A stretch of DNA of 64,000 nt, from assembly GCF_012273655.1 (NCBI RefSeq), contig NZ_JAAWWP010000001.1, positions 682,001 to 746,000 on the forward strand. Direction: 5' to 3'. The translations under genes and the position numbers were made by a program. The DNA comes from Streptomyces physcomitrii (GTDB taxonomy: Bacteria > Actinomycetota > Actinomycetes > Streptomycetales > Streptomycetaceae). The notes under the pieces were generated by a model that was not told where the DNA came from, did no database searches, and saw only the letters and a program-made list of their open reading frames with translations. This document shows, piece after piece, positions 50,690 to 63,546 of the stretch (positions are counted from its first letter, which is position 1; each line of letters begins with the position of its first letter).

Positions 50690-51337
50690 ATGGCTCGGCG
50701 ATACGACACCAATGACGCGACCGACCGGATCACCGGTCTGCGTGAGGCCGGGTCCGCCGTCCGCCGCGGCGAGCTGGTCGTGCTGCCCACGGACACCGTC
50801 TACGGCATCGGCGCCGACGCCTTCAGCTCGGAGGCCGTCAACGACCTGCTCGACGCCAAGGGCCGCGGCCGCAACATGCCCACCCCGGTGCTCATCGGCT
50901 CCCCGAACACCCTGCACGGCCTGGTCACCGACTTCTCCGAGATGGCCTGGGAACTCGTCGACGCCTTCTGGCCCGGCGCCCTGACCCTGGTCGCCAAGCA
51001 CCAGCCCTCGCTCCAGTGGGACCTCGGCGACACCCGCGGCACCGTCGCCATCCGGATGCCCCTGCACCCGGTCGCCATCGAACTCCTCACCGACGTCGGC
51101 CCGATGGCGGTCTCCTCCGCCAACCTCACCGGGCACCCGGCGCCCGAGGACTGCGACGCCGCCCAGCAGATGCTCGGCGACGCCGTCTCCGTCTACCTCG
51201 ACGGCGGCCCGACGCCCGGCATCGTCCCCTCCTCGATCGTGGACGTCACGGGCAAGGTGCCGGTCCTGCTGCGCGCCGGCGCCCTGCACGCCGAGGAGCT
51301 GCGCAAGGTGGTCCCCGACCTCGAGGTGGCCAATTGA
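50690..51337 (+). CDS. L-threonylcarbamoyladenylate synthase (Sua5/YciO/YrdC)
   Basis: 215 residues from ATG 50690, with GGAGGA upstream. YrdC fold: GELVVLPTDTVYGIGADAF, KGRGRNMPTPVLI, WPGALTLVAKH, VAIRMPLHP and AVSSANLTGHPAP. It makes threonylcarbamoyl-AMP from threonine, bicarbonate and ATP for tRNA t6A37. It lacks the C-terminal Sua5 domain, so it is of TsaC length. Its stop overlaps the next TTG start (TTGA). Confidence 0.93.
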   Translation: MARRYDTNDATDRITGLREAGSAVRRGELVVLPTDTVYGIGADAFSSEAVNDLLDAKGRGRNMPTPVLIGSPNTLHGLVTDFSEMAWELVDAFWPGALTLVAKHQPSLQWDLGDTRGTVAIRMPLHPVAIELLTDVGPMAVSSANLTGHPAPEDCDAAQQMLGDAVSVYLDGGPTPGIVPSSIVDVTGKVPVLLRAGALHAEELRKVVPDLEVAN

Positions 51338-52017
51338 CGGCCCCTGAGGGGCGTGGCATAGCGGGCGCCGCATACGGCGGCACCTTCCGGATCCTCCACG
51401 TCAGCACCGGCAACGTCTGCCGCTCGCCGATCACCGAGCGGCTGACCCGCCACGCCCTCGCCCACCGCCTGGGCCTGGCGGGCCCCGGCCTGCCCACCGG
51501 CGAGACGGGCCCCGTCGTCATCGGCGGCCTCCTGGTGGAGAGCGCCGGCACCTGGGGCCACGAGGGCGCGCCCATGGAGGCCAACGCGGAGGCCGTGCTC
51601 GCCGACTTCGGCGCCGACGCCGCGGGCTTCACCGGCCGCGAACTCCTCGACGACCACGTCATCCGGGCCGACCTGGTGCTCACCGCCACCCGCGACCACC
51701 GCGCCCAGGTGATCTCCATGGGCCACTCCGCCGGGCTGCGCACCTTCACCCTGAAGGAGTTCACCCGGCTGGTGCGCGCCATCGACCCGGCGACCCTGCC
51801 GGACCCCCTCGACGACGGCGTCGCCGAGCGCGCCCGCGCCCTGGTCCGTGCCGCCGCCGCCCTGCGCGGCTGGCTGCTCGCCCCCAGCGTGGAGGCCGAC
51901 GAGGTCTACGACCCCTACGGCGCCCCGCTGCCCTTCTTCCGCTCCGTCGGCGAGGAGATCCACCAGGCCCTCGACCCGGTGGTCACCGCCCTCACCGGCG
52001 TCCCGGCCCGCACCTGA
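51334..52017 (+). CDS. Low-molecular-weight protein-tyrosine-phosphatase-like protein, nucleophile Cys replaced by Ser
   Basis: 227 residues from TTG 51334, overlapping the preceding stop. The LMW-PTP P-loop normally reads C-x5-R (CTGNxCRS). Here it is S24-T-G-N-V-C-R30-S, so the catalytic Cys is Ser. The distal acid loop DPYGAPLPFF (usual DP) remains. The rest of the fold is present (GTWGHEGAPMEANA; ADLVLTATRDHRAQV). It may be a phosphotyrosine-binding pseudo-phosphatase, or use C29. The position between sua5 and glyA is the normal Streptomyces one. Confidence 0.85.
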   Translation: MTAPEGRGIAGAAYGGTFRILHVSTGNVCRSPITERLTRHALAHRLGLAGPGLPTGETGPVVIGGLLVESAGTWGHEGAPMEANAEAVLADFGADAAGFTGRELLDDHVIRADLVLTATRDHRAQVISMGHSAGLRTFTLKEFTRLVRAIDPATLPDPLDDGVAERARALVRAAAALRGWLLAPSVEADEVYDPYGAPLPFFRSVGEEIHQALDPVVTALTGVPART

Positions 52018-52102
52018 GAAGCCCCCGGCCCGGCTCCTGAGGGCGCGCCCCGCCCGTACGGGAGCCCGCCCCGGCCGCGCTCGGGAGTCCCGCGCCGCGG
52101 CC

Positions 52103-52189
52103 CGCGTCCGAGAGCACCGGCCGCCCGCGTCCGAGTGCGCCGGCCGTCCGTGTCCAAGAGCACCGGCCGTCCGTGTCCGAGAGCCCTCG
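52103..52189. repeat. 23-bp minisatellite, about 3.8 copies
   Basis: Units start at 52103, 52126, 52149 and 52172 (CG(C/T)GTCC(G/A)AG...CACCGGCCG(C/T)C), in the gap before glyA. No gene uses it. Confidence 0.8.
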
Positions 52190-52397
52190 CCCGCCCCGGG
52201 AAGGCCCCGTCCCGCCCCGAAGACCGGGTCTCCCGCCCCCGGCGCCCACACCGGGCGGACCGGCACCAGGCGTCCTACATTGGACACCCCAGTGCACACG
52301 GTCCCGCCACCGGGCCGACCGCCACCACGGCGCCCGCCGTATGACCCGGACCCGGCGGCGCGGACCGGCACCCCGCCGCAGAGGCCCGGAGCCGAAG

Positions 52398-53681
52398 ATG
52401 CCGGTCAGCCACGCCACCCCGCCGCAGTCCGCCGCCGGACCGGGAATCGAGGCCCTGCGCGGCCAGGACCCGGAGATGGCCGAGATCATCGGCGCGGAGA
52501 GCGCACGCCAGGCGAGCACCCTCCAGCTCATCGCCGCCGAGAACTTCGCCTCCCCGGCCGTCCTCGCCGCCCTCGGCTCCCCGCTGGTCAACAAGTACGC
52601 GGAGGGCTACCCCGGCGCCCGCCACCACGGCGGCTGCGAGATCGTCGACCTCGCCGAACGCACCGCCGCCGACCGCGCCCGGGCCCTGTTCGGCGCCGAG
52701 CACGCCAACGTCCAGCCGCACTCCGGCTCCTCCGCCGTGCTCGCCGCCTACGCGGCCCTGCTGCGCCCCGGCGACACCGTGCTGGCCATGGCGCTGCCCG
52801 CGGGCGGCCACCTCACCCACGGCTCGCCCGCGAACTTCTCCGGCCGCTGGTTCGACTTCGTCGGCTACGGCGTCGACCCGGAGTCCGGGCTGCTCGACAT
52901 GGACCAGGTGCGCGCCCTCGCCCGTACCCACCGCCCCAAGGCCCTGGTCTGCGGCTCCATCTCCTATCCCCGCCACCTCGACTACGCCGCCTTCCGCGAG
53001 ATCGCCGACGAGGTGGGCGCCCATCTGATCGCCGACGCCGCGCACCCGCTCGGACTCGTCGCGGGCCGGGTGGCGCCGAGCCCCGTCCCGTACGCCGACC
53101 TGGTCTGCGGGACCACCCACAAGGTGCTGCGCGGGCCCCGGGGCGGACTGCTGCTGTGCGGGGCGCAGTTCGCCGAGCGGGTCGACCGGGCCGTCTTCCC
53201 CTTCACCCAGGGCGGCGCCCAGATGAACTCCGTCGCCGCCAAGGCGGTCGCCTTCGGGGAGGCCGCCCGCCCCGAGTTCGCCTCCTACGCGCGGCAGGTG
53301 GTCGCCAACGCCCGCGCCCTCGCCGCCTGCCTGGCCGAGGAGGGGCTCACCGTGATCACCGGCGGCACCGACACCCACCTGGTCCTCGCCGACCCGGCAC
53401 CGCTCGGCATCGAGGGCCGCGCGGCCCGCACCCGGCTCGCCGCCGCCGGACTCGTGGTGGACACCTGCGCGCTGCCGCACCCCGAGACCCGCGGGCTGCG
53501 CCTCGGCACCGCCGCGCTGACCACCCAGGGCATGCGCGAGCCCGAGACGGCGCTGATCGGCCGGCTCTTCGCCGCCGTCCTGCGCGGCGAGCGGGACGCC
53601 CGCACCGCCCGCGAGGAGATCGGCGAACTCACCGCGTACTTCCCTCCGTACGGCGGCTCCCCGGCGGACGGCGGAGGCTGA
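52398..53681 (+). CDS. glyA: Serine hydroxymethyltransferase (second-paralogue type)
   Basis: 427 residues from ATG 52398, with CGGAG 6 bp upstream; an earlier in-frame ATG (52341) lacks one. PLP enzyme: LQLIAAENFASPAVLAALGSPLVNKYAEGYPG, HSGSSAVLAAY, DAAHPLGLVAGRVAP (His-Asp at the ring), and the PLP Lys in VCGTTHKVLRGPRGG. It interconverts serine and glycine with tetrahydrofolate. The lysine motif starts CGTTHK rather than the common TTTTHK, as expected for the SCO5364-like second GlyA. Its main role may differ from the housekeeping copy. Confidence 0.92.
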   Translation: MPVSHATPPQSAAGPGIEALRGQDPEMAEIIGAESARQASTLQLIAAENFASPAVLAALGSPLVNKYAEGYPGARHHGGCEIVDLAERTAADRARALFGAEHANVQPHSGSSAVLAAYAALLRPGDTVLAMALPAGGHLTHGSPANFSGRWFDFVGYGVDPESGLLDMDQVRALARTHRPKALVCGSISYPRHLDYAAFREIADEVGAHLIADAAHPLGLVAGRVAPSPVPYADLVCGTTHKVLRGPRGGLLLCGAQFAERVDRAVFPFTQGGAQMNSVAAKAVAFGEAARPEFASYARQVVANARALAACLAEEGLTVITGGTDTHLVLADPAPLGIEGRAARTRLAAAGLVVDTCALPHPETRGLRLGTAALTTQGMREPETALIGRLFAAVLRGERDARTAREEIGELTAYFPPYGGSPADGGG

Positions 53682-53948
53682 GGGAGCCGATCGTCCCCGG
53701 GACGGCACCGATTCCGGGGCGGTGCAACCATCCGGCGCCCCGGGGAGTCACAGTCACCGGGAGCAGCTGCCCTGCTCCCGCCTCCGCGGCCGGTGGCCGC
53801 CTCGTCGAGATGAGCGGGTCCGAAGTCATCTAGGGTGTGGGGCGAGGCGCGGCAGTCCGGAGGCGAACCGCATGGCCCTTCCGGCGGAGGGGCCCGGCAC
53901 TTCGGACTTGTCCGGCCAGGCCGGTCAGCGACATCTGTGGGGAAGCCC

Positions 53949-55376
53949 GTGCGTGAATACCTCCTTACGCTCTGCATCACGGCCGCGGTGACATATCTGC
54001 TCACCGGACCGGTGCGGAAGTTCGCGATCGTGGCCGGGGCGATGCCCGAGGTCAGGGCCCGCGACGTGCACAAGGAGCCCACGCCCCGGCTCGGCGGCAT
54101 CGCGATGTTCTTCGGCCTGTGCGCGGGCCTGCTCGTCGCCTCCCACCTCAGCAGCCTGAGCGAGGTCTTCGACCACTCCAACGAGCCGCGCGCCCTGCTC
54201 TCCGGGGCCGCGCTGATCTGGATCATCGGAGTCCTGGACGACAAGTTCGAGATCGACGCCCTGATCAAGCTCGGCGGCCAGATGATCGCCGCGGGCGTCA
54301 TGGTCATGCAGGGCCTGACCATCCTGTGGCTGCCGGTCCCCGGCGTCGGCTCGGTCTCCCTCACCCAGTGGCAGGGCACCCTGCTCACGGTCGCCCTGGT
54401 CGTGGTCACCATCAACGCCGTGAACTTCGTCGACGGCCTCGACGGCCTCGCCTCCGGCATGGTCTGCCTCGCCGCCGCCGCCTTCTTCATGTACGCCTAC
54501 CGGATCTGGTACGGCTACGGACTGGAGGCGGCCGCCCCCGCCACCCTCTTCTCCGCGATCCTGATGGGCATGTGCCTCGGCTTCCTGCCGCACAACATGC
54601 ACCCGGCGCGGATCTTCATGGGCGACTCGGGCTCGATGCTGATCGGCCTGGTGCTCGCCGCCGGGGCGATCTCCATCACCGGCCAGGTCGACCCCGACGC
54701 CATGAACCTCTTCTCCGGCTCCGAGCGCGCGACGGTCCACCAGACGGTGCCCGTCTACATCCCGCTGCTGCTGCCGCTGACGATCATCGCCATCCCCGCG
54801 GCCGACCTGATCCTCGCCATCGTGCGCCGCACCTGGCGCGGCCAGTCGCCGTTCGCGGCCGACCGCGGGCATCTGCACCACCGGTTGCTGCAGATCGGGC
54901 ACTCGCACAGCCGCGCGGTGCTGATCATGTACTTCTGGTCGGCCCTGATCGCCTTCGGCGCCCTCGCCTACTCGGTCAACTCGGCCTCGATGTGGATCGT
55001 CCTCGCCGTGGTCGCCCTGAGCTTCGTCGGCCTGGTCCTGCTCCTGCTGCCGCGCTTCCGCCCCCGCACCCCGCAGTGGGCGCAGGCCATGGTGCCGCCG
55101 CGCTACCGCGACGAGGAGCCCTCGCCGCAGGAGGACGGGGACCCCGCGGGGGAGGCGAAGGACTCAGCGGGCGACGACGCGGATAACAGTCCTGCATCGG
55201 CTGCCGGCCAAGGGGCCCTGCTGACCCGGGGGATGGGGGCCTCGGCCGCGAGCACCGCCGCCGAACCCCGCGAGGGCTCCACCGCCGGCAACGAGGTGGC
55301 CGGAGTGGGCCACCGCCCGCGCGGCGCCACCGCGGTGAGTGCCTGGGCCCGGCCCGCCGGTCGGCACAAGGACTGA
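53949..55376 (+). CDS. rfe: WecA/Rfe-type polyprenyl-phosphate N-acetylhexosamine-1-phosphate transferase
   Basis: 475 residues from GTG 53949 (GGGGAAG upstream). Ten or so membrane helices. Catalytic loops: HKEPTPRLGGIAMF (loop with KxPTPRxGG), GVLDDKFEID (DDxxD), INAVNFVDGLDGLASG (NAxNxxDGxDGLA), FMGDSGSMLIG, and ADRGHLHHRLL (HxHH). It starts a lipid-linked glycan by adding sugar phosphate to undecaprenyl phosphate. The C-terminal ~100 residues are a disordered acidic/Ala-rich tail not found in E. coli WecA. It precedes atpI as in other Streptomyces. Confidence 0.93.
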   Translation: MREYLLTLCITAAVTYLLTGPVRKFAIVAGAMPEVRARDVHKEPTPRLGGIAMFFGLCAGLLVASHLSSLSEVFDHSNEPRALLSGAALIWIIGVLDDKFEIDALIKLGGQMIAAGVMVMQGLTILWLPVPGVGSVSLTQWQGTLLTVALVVVTINAVNFVDGLDGLASGMVCLAAAAFFMYAYRIWYGYGLEAAAPATLFSAILMGMCLGFLPHNMHPARIFMGDSGSMLIGLVLAAGAISITGQVDPDAMNLFSGSERATVHQTVPVYIPLLLPLTIIAIPAADLILAIVRRTWRGQSPFAADRGHLHHRLLQIGHSHSRAVLIMYFWSALIAFGALAYSVNSASMWIVLAVVALSFVGLVLLLLPRFRPRTPQWAQAMVPPRYRDEEPSPQEDGDPAGEAKDSAGDDADNSPASAAGQGALLTRGMGASAASTAAEPREGSTAGNEVAGVGHRPRGATAVSAWARPAGRHKD

Positions 55377-55989
55377 GGGGCGCCCGGCCGTGCGCGGCAA
55401 CTCCGGGCCTCGTACGTCATTCTCCGCGGCACCAAATGCCCGCAAAGAAAAACGGGCCCGATCACGGGCGGCGGCCCCCGGCTCGTCGTTGCGGCCGCGA
55501 AGCGCACAGCGCCGGAGCGGTTGACTCCGCGGTGGCCGTGCGGCGGGCGCGGCTGTCAAGGGGCCGGGGGAGCGGGGGAGTCCGCCGCCGTGCGGCTGTC
55601 CGCTTCCGGCCGGGGCGGGTGGGGCGAGAGACCTCACATGTGGCGCGTGTGACTACCGGTGCACCGCGTGGACTCTGGCCGCCTGCAAGGAAATTGAGGA
55701 CGGGGCGGGGGCGGCGACCGTACCCTTCTGCATCCAAAAACGGGTCAATAGCACGCGATTCGACTCGCGGCGTGCACAGACGCGCAGCTTGCTTCTCATG
55801 TGTGACAGCAAGCACACTTTACAGGTAAAGACCTCATCAAATAGTTTGTGATACCGTTCACGAGACCCCGGGACAGAGCCGAAGGCCCGCTTCACGCGGG
55901 TCCCTTGACCCGAGATCTCTCTCGAAAAACCCGCACTACGCTCGTCCATGACGACACCCTGCCCCCTCCCAGTAAGCGGAGTTGCCGCC
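55377..55989 (+). promoter_or_regulatory. atp operon upstream region with a candidate promoter
   Basis: 613 bp without a gene, of lower G+C in its second half. TTTACA (55818-55823) and TAGTTT (55842-55847) are spaced 18 bp and could be the atp promoter, giving a leader of about 135 nt. Further hairpins near 55438-55480 may end rfe transcription. Confidence 0.4.
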
Positions 55990-56436
55990 ATGCCCTCCTC
56001 GTCGCTGAAAGACGCCCGGTCCCTGCTGCCCGCAGTGGTGCCCACCGCCGGTGCGGGGGTGATCGCCGCTGTCGTCGCTGCGGCCGTCGCCGGTGGGGAA
56101 GGCGCTCTGGGCGCGGCGGTCGCGGCGCTGATCGTGATCCTCTTCATGGGGCTCGGGCTCTTCGTCCTCCAGCGGACCGCGCGTTCACTGCCGCAGCTGT
56201 TCCAGATGATGGGGCTGCTGCTGTACGCGACGCAGATCCTGCTGCTGTTCGTCTTCCTGGCGGCGTTCAAGAACACCGAGCTGTTCCACCCCAAGTCCTT
56301 TGCGCTCACGCTCGTGGCGACCACCCTGACGTGGATCGCCGCCCAGACGCGTGCGCACCTGAAGGCCAAGATCCTTTACGTTGAACCCGAGCCCTCGCAG
56401 AGCAAGGAGTCCGAGAAGACGGGGTCTCTGTCGTGA
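55990..56436 (+). CDS. atpI: ATP synthase protein I
   Basis: 148 residues from ATG 55990, with CGGAG upstream. Four hydrophobic helices (VIAAVVAAAVAGGEGALGAAVAALIVILFMGLGLFVL; LLLYATQILLLFVFL; ALTLVATTLTWIAAQT) and a charged C-terminal tail. AtpI helps assemble the c-ring and has low sequence conservation; identification rests heavily on position directly upstream of atpB. Confidence 0.88.
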   Translation: MPSSSLKDARSLLPAVVPTAGAGVIAAVVAAAVAGGEGALGAAVAALIVILFMGLGLFVLQRTARSLPQLFQMMGLLLYATQILLLFVFLAAFKNTELFHPKSFALTLVATTLTWIAAQTRAHLKAKILYVEPEPSQSKESEKTGSLS

Positions 56437-56661
56437 GAAGTAGGGGCGGGATAAACGCGTGTTCGCGATCCTGCTATCGTCCGGTGCCAACTGCGGCACT
56501 GCGGGCGCGGGCATCCGAGCTGACGCCTGTCCCAGCGCGAGGCTCGATGGCCGTCCGCCGCCCCCACATCCGAAACACCAGTCCAGTGCCGAACCGCGGC
56601 TGTGCGCCGCGCCGACACAACGAGGTTGCCGTACCTATGCGCCACGCTGAAGGAGCCCGCG

Positions 56662-57781
<1,120 letters not shown>

Positions 57782-57823
57782 GACGAACCACGACGACCAG
57801 CCCCGTAGACGAAAGGCACTGAT

Positions 57824-58381
57824 GTGAACGCCCTGGTTCAGTTGGCGTCCGAGGCGGAGAAGGAGAACCCCCTCGTTCCGCCGTGGCCCGAGCTCGTCAT
57901 CGGCCTGATCGCCTTCGTCATCGTCTTCGGTTTCCTCGCGAAGAAGCTCCTCCCGAACATCAACAAGGTTCTGGAAGAGCGCCGGGAGGCGATCGAGGGC
58001 GGGATGGAGAAGGCCGAGGCCGCGAAGACCGAGGCCAACAGCGTCCTTGAGCAGTACAAGGCTCAGCTCGCCGAGGCCCGTCACGAGGCCGCGCGTCTGC
58101 GCCAGGAGGCGCAGGAGCAGGGCGCCGTGCTCATCGCCGAGATGCGTGCGGAAGGCCAGCGGCAGCGTGAGGAGATCATCGCCGCCGGTCACGCCCAGAT
58201 CGAGGCCGACCGCAAGGCCGCGGCGCAGACGCTGCGCCAGGACGTGGGCACGCTCGCCACGACCCTGGCCGGCAAGCTCGTCGGGGAGTCCCTGGAGGAC
58301 CACGCCCGGCAGAGCCGCACCATCGACCGTTTCCTCGACGGACTCGACGAGACCGCGTCGAAGGCCGAGGCCGCACGATGA
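57824..58381 (+). CDS. atpF: ATP synthase F0 subunit b
   Basis: 185 residues from GTG 57824. One membrane helix (PELVIGLIAFVIVFGFLAKKLLP) is followed by a long charged coiled coil (EERREAIEGGMEKAEAAKTEANSVLEQYKAQLAEARHEAARLRQEAQEQ...) and a C-terminal delta-binding section. It is the stator stalk. Its stop overlaps atpH (ATGA). Confidence 0.96.
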   Translation: MNALVQLASEAEKENPLVPPWPELVIGLIAFVIVFGFLAKKLLPNINKVLEERREAIEGGMEKAEAAKTEANSVLEQYKAQLAEARHEAARLRQEAQEQGAVLIAEMRAEGQRQREEIIAAGHAQIEADRKAAAQTLRQDVGTLATTLAGKLVGESLEDHARQSRTIDRFLDGLDETASKAEAAR

Positions 58382-59193
58382 ACGGCGCGAGCCGCGAGGC
58401 ACTGGCCGCCGCACGTGAGCGCCTCGACGCGCTGACGGACAACACGTCCGTCTCCGCGCAGCAGCTCGCCGGGGAACTGGCCGCCGTCACCGCGCTGCTC
58501 GACCGCGAGGTGTCGCTGCGTCGGGTCCTGACCGACCCGGCGCAGTCCGGGGACGCCAAGGCCGAGCTGGCCGGCCGCCTCTTCCGCGGCCAGGTGGGCG
58601 GGGAAGCCGCCGATCTGGTGACCGGGATGGTGCGCTCCCGCTGGTCGCGCTCGCGCGATCTGGTGGACGCGCTCGAGGTGCTGGCCACCGTCGCGGATCT
58701 CACCGCGGCGCAGCAGGCGGGCACGCTCGACGAGGTCGAGGACGAGCTGTTCCGCTTCGCGCGGATCGTCGGATCCTCCATGGAGCTGCGGGCCGCGCTG
58801 GTCAACCGCACCGCGACCGGCACCGCCAAGAGCGAGCTGCTGCGCAGCCTGCTCGGCGGCCGGGCCAAGGAGACGACCGAGCGTCTGGTCGGCCGCCTCG
58901 TGACCCACCCCCGGGGACGTAGCCTGGAGGCAGGTCTGATCGAGCTGTCCAGGCTCGCCGCGGAGCGCCGGGACCGTACGGTCGCCGTCGTGACCTCGGC
59001 GGTGCCGCTCAGCGACCAGCAGAAGCAGCGTCTGGGCAGGTCCCTGGCGCGCATCTACGGCCGTGAGATGCACCTCAACCTGGACGTGGACCCCGCGGTC
59101 CTCGGCGGGATCAGGGTGCAGGTCGGCGACGAGATCATCAACGGCAGCATCGCGGACCGCATCGAGGACGCGAGCCGCCGGGTGGCCGGCTGA
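58378..59193 (+). CDS. atpH: ATP synthase F1 subunit delta
   Basis: 271 residues, longer than the ~180-residue E. coli delta, as usual in Streptomyces. N-terminal helical bundle (REALAAARERLDALTDN onward), then the conserved C-terminal region VAVVTSAVPLSDQQKQRLGRSLARIYGREMHLNLDVDPAVLGGIRVQVGDEIINGSI. It joins the b stalk to the top of F1. ATGA overlap with atpF. Confidence 0.96.
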   Translation: MNGASREALAAARERLDALTDNTSVSAQQLAGELAAVTALLDREVSLRRVLTDPAQSGDAKAELAGRLFRGQVGGEAADLVTGMVRSRWSRSRDLVDALEVLATVADLTAAQQAGTLDEVEDELFRFARIVGSSMELRAALVNRTATGTAKSELLRSLLGGRAKETTERLVGRLVTHPRGRSLEAGLIELSRLAAERRDRTVAVVTSAVPLSDQQKQRLGRSLARIYGREMHLNLDVDPAVLGGIRVQVGDEIINGSIADRIEDASRRVAG

Positions 59194-59411
59194 CCGCCCT
59201 CGGGCGTCGCACGGCGCCCGGCGGGGAGCCGCACTCCGGTGCGGCAGCACCGGCCGTGACGCCGTGAACAGCAAGAAGAAGAGCAGGATCTACGGCCCGC
59301 GTTGGGTCGTGCAGTGAATGTTTCTGGGGGGCCTGCGGCCGAGCCGCAAGGTGGACAGCCCCAGACCCCATAAGAAACTTTCGGGCCCAACAAGGAGAGC
59401 AGGGAACCCAG

Positions 59412-61001
59412 ATGGCGGAGCTCACGATCCGGCCGGAGGAGATCCGGGACGCGCTGGAGAACTTTGTCCAGTCGTACAAGCCGGACGCGGCCTCGCGCGA
59501 GGAGGTCGGCACGGTCACCGTCGCAGGTGACGGCATCGCGAAGGTCGAGGGCCTGCCCTCGGCCATGGCCAACGAGCTGCTGAAGTTCGAGGACGGCACC
59601 CTCGGTCTCGCCCTCAACCTCGAGGAGCGCGAGATCGGTGCGGTCGTCCTCGGTGAGTTCAGCGGTATCGAGGAGGGCCAGCCGGTGCAGCGCACCGGAG
59701 AGGTCCTGTCCGTCGCGGTGGGCGAGGGTTACCTCGGCCGCGTCGTCGACCCGCTCGGCAACCCGATCGACGGCCTCGGCGAGATCGAGACGTCCGGCCG
59801 CCGCGCCCTCGAGCTGCAGGCCCCCACGGTCATGCAGCGCAAGTCGGTGCACGAGCCGATGGAGACCGGCTACAAGGCCGTCGACGCGATGACCCCGATC
59901 GGCCGCGGCCAGCGCCAGCTGATCATCGGTGACCGCCAGACCGGCAAGACCGCCCTGGCCGTCGACACGATCATCAACCAGCGCGACAACTGGCGCTCCG
60001 GCGACGTGAACAAGCAGGTCCGCTGCATCTACGTCGCCATCGGCCAGAAGGGCTCCACCATCGCCTCCGTGCGCGGTGCCCTGGAGGACGCCGGCGCCCT
60101 GGAGTACACCACCATCGTCGCCGCCCCGGCGTCCGACCCGGCGGGCTTCAAGTACCTGGCGCCCTACACCGGCTCGGCCATCGGCCAGCAGTGGATGTAC
60201 GAGGGCAAGCACGTCCTCATCATCTTCGACGACCTCTCCAAGCAGGCCGACGCCTACCGCGCCGTGTCCCTGCTGCTGCGCCGCCCGCCGGGGCGCGAGG
60301 CCTACCCGGGTGACGTCTTCTACCTGCACTCCCGCCTCCTGGAGCGCTGCGCGAAGCTCTCCGACGCGGAGGGCGCGGGCTCGATGACCGGTCTGCCGAT
60401 CGTCGAGACGAAGGCCAACGACGTCTCGGCGTTCATCCCGACCAACGTCATCTCCATCACCGACGGCCAGTGCTTCCTGGAGTCCGACCTCTTCAACGCC
60501 GGTCAGCGTCCGGCCCTGAACGTCGGTATCTCGGTCTCCCGCGTCGGTGGTTCGGCCCAGCACAAGGCCATGAAGCAGGTCTCCGGACGACTGCGCGTGG
60601 ACCTGGCCCAGTTCCGTGAGCTGGAGGCCTTCGCGGCCTTCGGTTCCGACCTGGACGCCGCCTCCAAGGCGCAGCTGGAGCGCGGTCAGCGCATGGTCGA
60701 GCTGCTGAAGCAGAACCAGTACCAGCCGATGGCCACCGAGGACCAGGTCGTCTCGGTGTGGGGCGGCACCACCGGCAAGATGGACGATGTGCCGGTCGCC
60801 GACATCCGCCGTTTCGAGCGCGAGCTGCTCGACTACCTGCACCGCAGCCACCAGGGCCTGATGACCTCCATCAAGGAGGGCGGCAAGCTCTCGGACGACA
60901 CCCTGCAGGCCGTGGCCGAGGCGATCGCGGACTTCAAGAAGCAGTTCGAGACCTCGGACGGGAAGCTGCTCGGCGAGGACGCCCCCGCCGCCGCCAAGTG
61001 A
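59412..61001 (+). CDS. atpA: ATP synthase F1 subunit alpha
   Basis: 529 residues from ATG 59412 (AGGAG upstream). P-loop [15 protein letters not shown], Arg finger region in [15 protein letters not shown], and the catalytic-interface segment [23 protein letters not shown]. Non-catalytic nucleotide-binding subunit. A 218-bp gap separates it from atpH and holds no gene I can support. Confidence 0.98.
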   Translation: MAELTIRPEEIRDALENFVQSYKPDAASREEVGTVTVAGDGIAKVEGLPSAMANELLKFEDGTLGLALNLEEREIGAVVLGEFSGIEEGQPVQRTGEVLSVAVGEGYLGRVVDPLGNPIDGLGEIETSGRRALELQAPTVMQRKSVHEPMETGYKAVDAMTPIGRGQRQLIIGDRQTGKTALAVDTIINQRDNWRSGDVNKQVRCIYVAIGQKGSTIASVRGALEDAGALEYTTIVAAPASDPAGFKYLAPYTGSAIGQQWMYEGKHVLIIFDDLSKQADAYRAVSLLLRRPPGREAYPGDVFYLHSRLLERCAKLSDAEGAGSMTGLPIVETKANDVSAFIPTNVISITDGQCFLESDLFNAGQRPALNVGISVSRVGGSAQHKAMKQVSGRLRVDLAQFRELEAFAAFGSDLDAASKAQLERGQRMVELLKQNQYQPMATEDQVVSVWGGTTGKMDDVPVADIRRFERELLDYLHRSHQGLMTSIKEGGKLSDDTLQAVAEAIADFKKQFETSDGKLLGEDAPAAAK

Positions 61002-61022
61002 CGTAAGGAAGGGACCTGACTC

Positions 61023-61940
61023 ATGGGAGCCCAGCTCCGGGTCTACAAGCGTCGCATCCGATCCGTCACCGCGACCAAGAAGATCACGAAGGCGATGGAG
61101 ATGATCGCCGCCTCGCGCGTCGTCAAGGCGCAGCGCAAGGTGGCGGCCTCCACCCCCTACGCGAACGAGCTGACCCGCGCGGTCACGGCGGTCGGAACCG
61201 GCTCGAACACCGAACACCCGCTGACCACGGAGGCGAAGACGCCGACCCGGTCCGCAGTGCTGCTCCTGACGAGCGACCGCGGTCTGGCCGGTGCCTTCAA
61301 CTCCAACGCGATCAAGGCCGCCGAGCAGTTGACGGCGCGCCTGGAGGCCGCGGGCCGCGAGGTCGACACGTACATCGTCGGCCGTCGTGGAGTGGCCCAC
61401 TACAACTTCCGTGAGCGCAAGATCGCGGAGCAGTGGACCGGCTTCACCGACGAGCCCACGTACGCGGACGCCAAGCAGATCGCCGGTCCGCTGATCGAGG
61501 CCATCGAGACCGAGACGGCGGAGGGCGGCGTGGACGAACTCCACATCGTCTACACCGAGTTCGTCTCGATGATGACGCAGACGGCGGTCGACAGCCGCCT
61601 GCTGCCGCTCAGCCTCGACGAGGTGGCGGAGGAGTCGCCGGCCAAGGACCAGATCCTGCCGCTGTACGACTTCGAGCCGTCGGCGGAGGACGTCCTCGAC
61701 GCCCTCCTGCCGCGCTACGTCGAGAGCCGTATCTACAACGCGCTGCTCCAGTCGGCTGCCTCCAAGCACGCCGCCACCCGCCGCGCGATGAAGTCGGCGA
61801 CCGACAACGCGGGAGACCTGATCAACAGCCTCTCCCGTCTTGCCAACGCGGCCCGACAGGCCGAAATCACCCAGGAAATCAGCGAGATCGTCGGAGGCTC
61901 CGCAGCCCTCGCCGACGCGACCGCGGGGAGTGACAAGTAA
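61023..61940 (+). CDS. atpG: ATP synthase F1 subunit gamma
   Basis: 305 residues from ATG 61023. Terminal helices of the rotor shaft: [29 protein letters not shown] at the N-terminus and [46 protein letters not shown] at the C-terminus. The central Rossmann-like part has [14 protein letters not shown]. The TAA stop is followed immediately by the atpD GTG. Confidence 0.97.
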   Translation: MGAQLRVYKRRIRSVTATKKITKAMEMIAASRVVKAQRKVAASTPYANELTRAVTAVGTGSNTEHPLTTEAKTPTRSAVLLLTSDRGLAGAFNSNAIKAAEQLTARLEAAGREVDTYIVGRRGVAHYNFRERKIAEQWTGFTDEPTYADAKQIAGPLIEAIETETAEGGVDELHIVYTEFVSMMTQTAVDSRLLPLSLDEVAEESPAKDQILPLYDFEPSAEDVLDALLPRYVESRIYNALLQSAASKHAATRRAMKSATDNAGDLINSLSRLANAARQAEITQEISEIVGGSAALADATAGSDK

Positions 61941-63392
<1,452 letters not shown>

Positions 63393-63546
63393 GCCGCCGA
63401 CCCGACGAGAGGGGCGGACGCCCTCCCCGCCGGTTCCGGGTTCGCCCGGTCCCGGCAGCGGGGCGGCGTCCGACCCTCTCGGCACGCCCATTAGAATTTG
63501 AACCAACACCCGGCACATCCGCCGGGTGGTGACCCGAGGAGCCATC

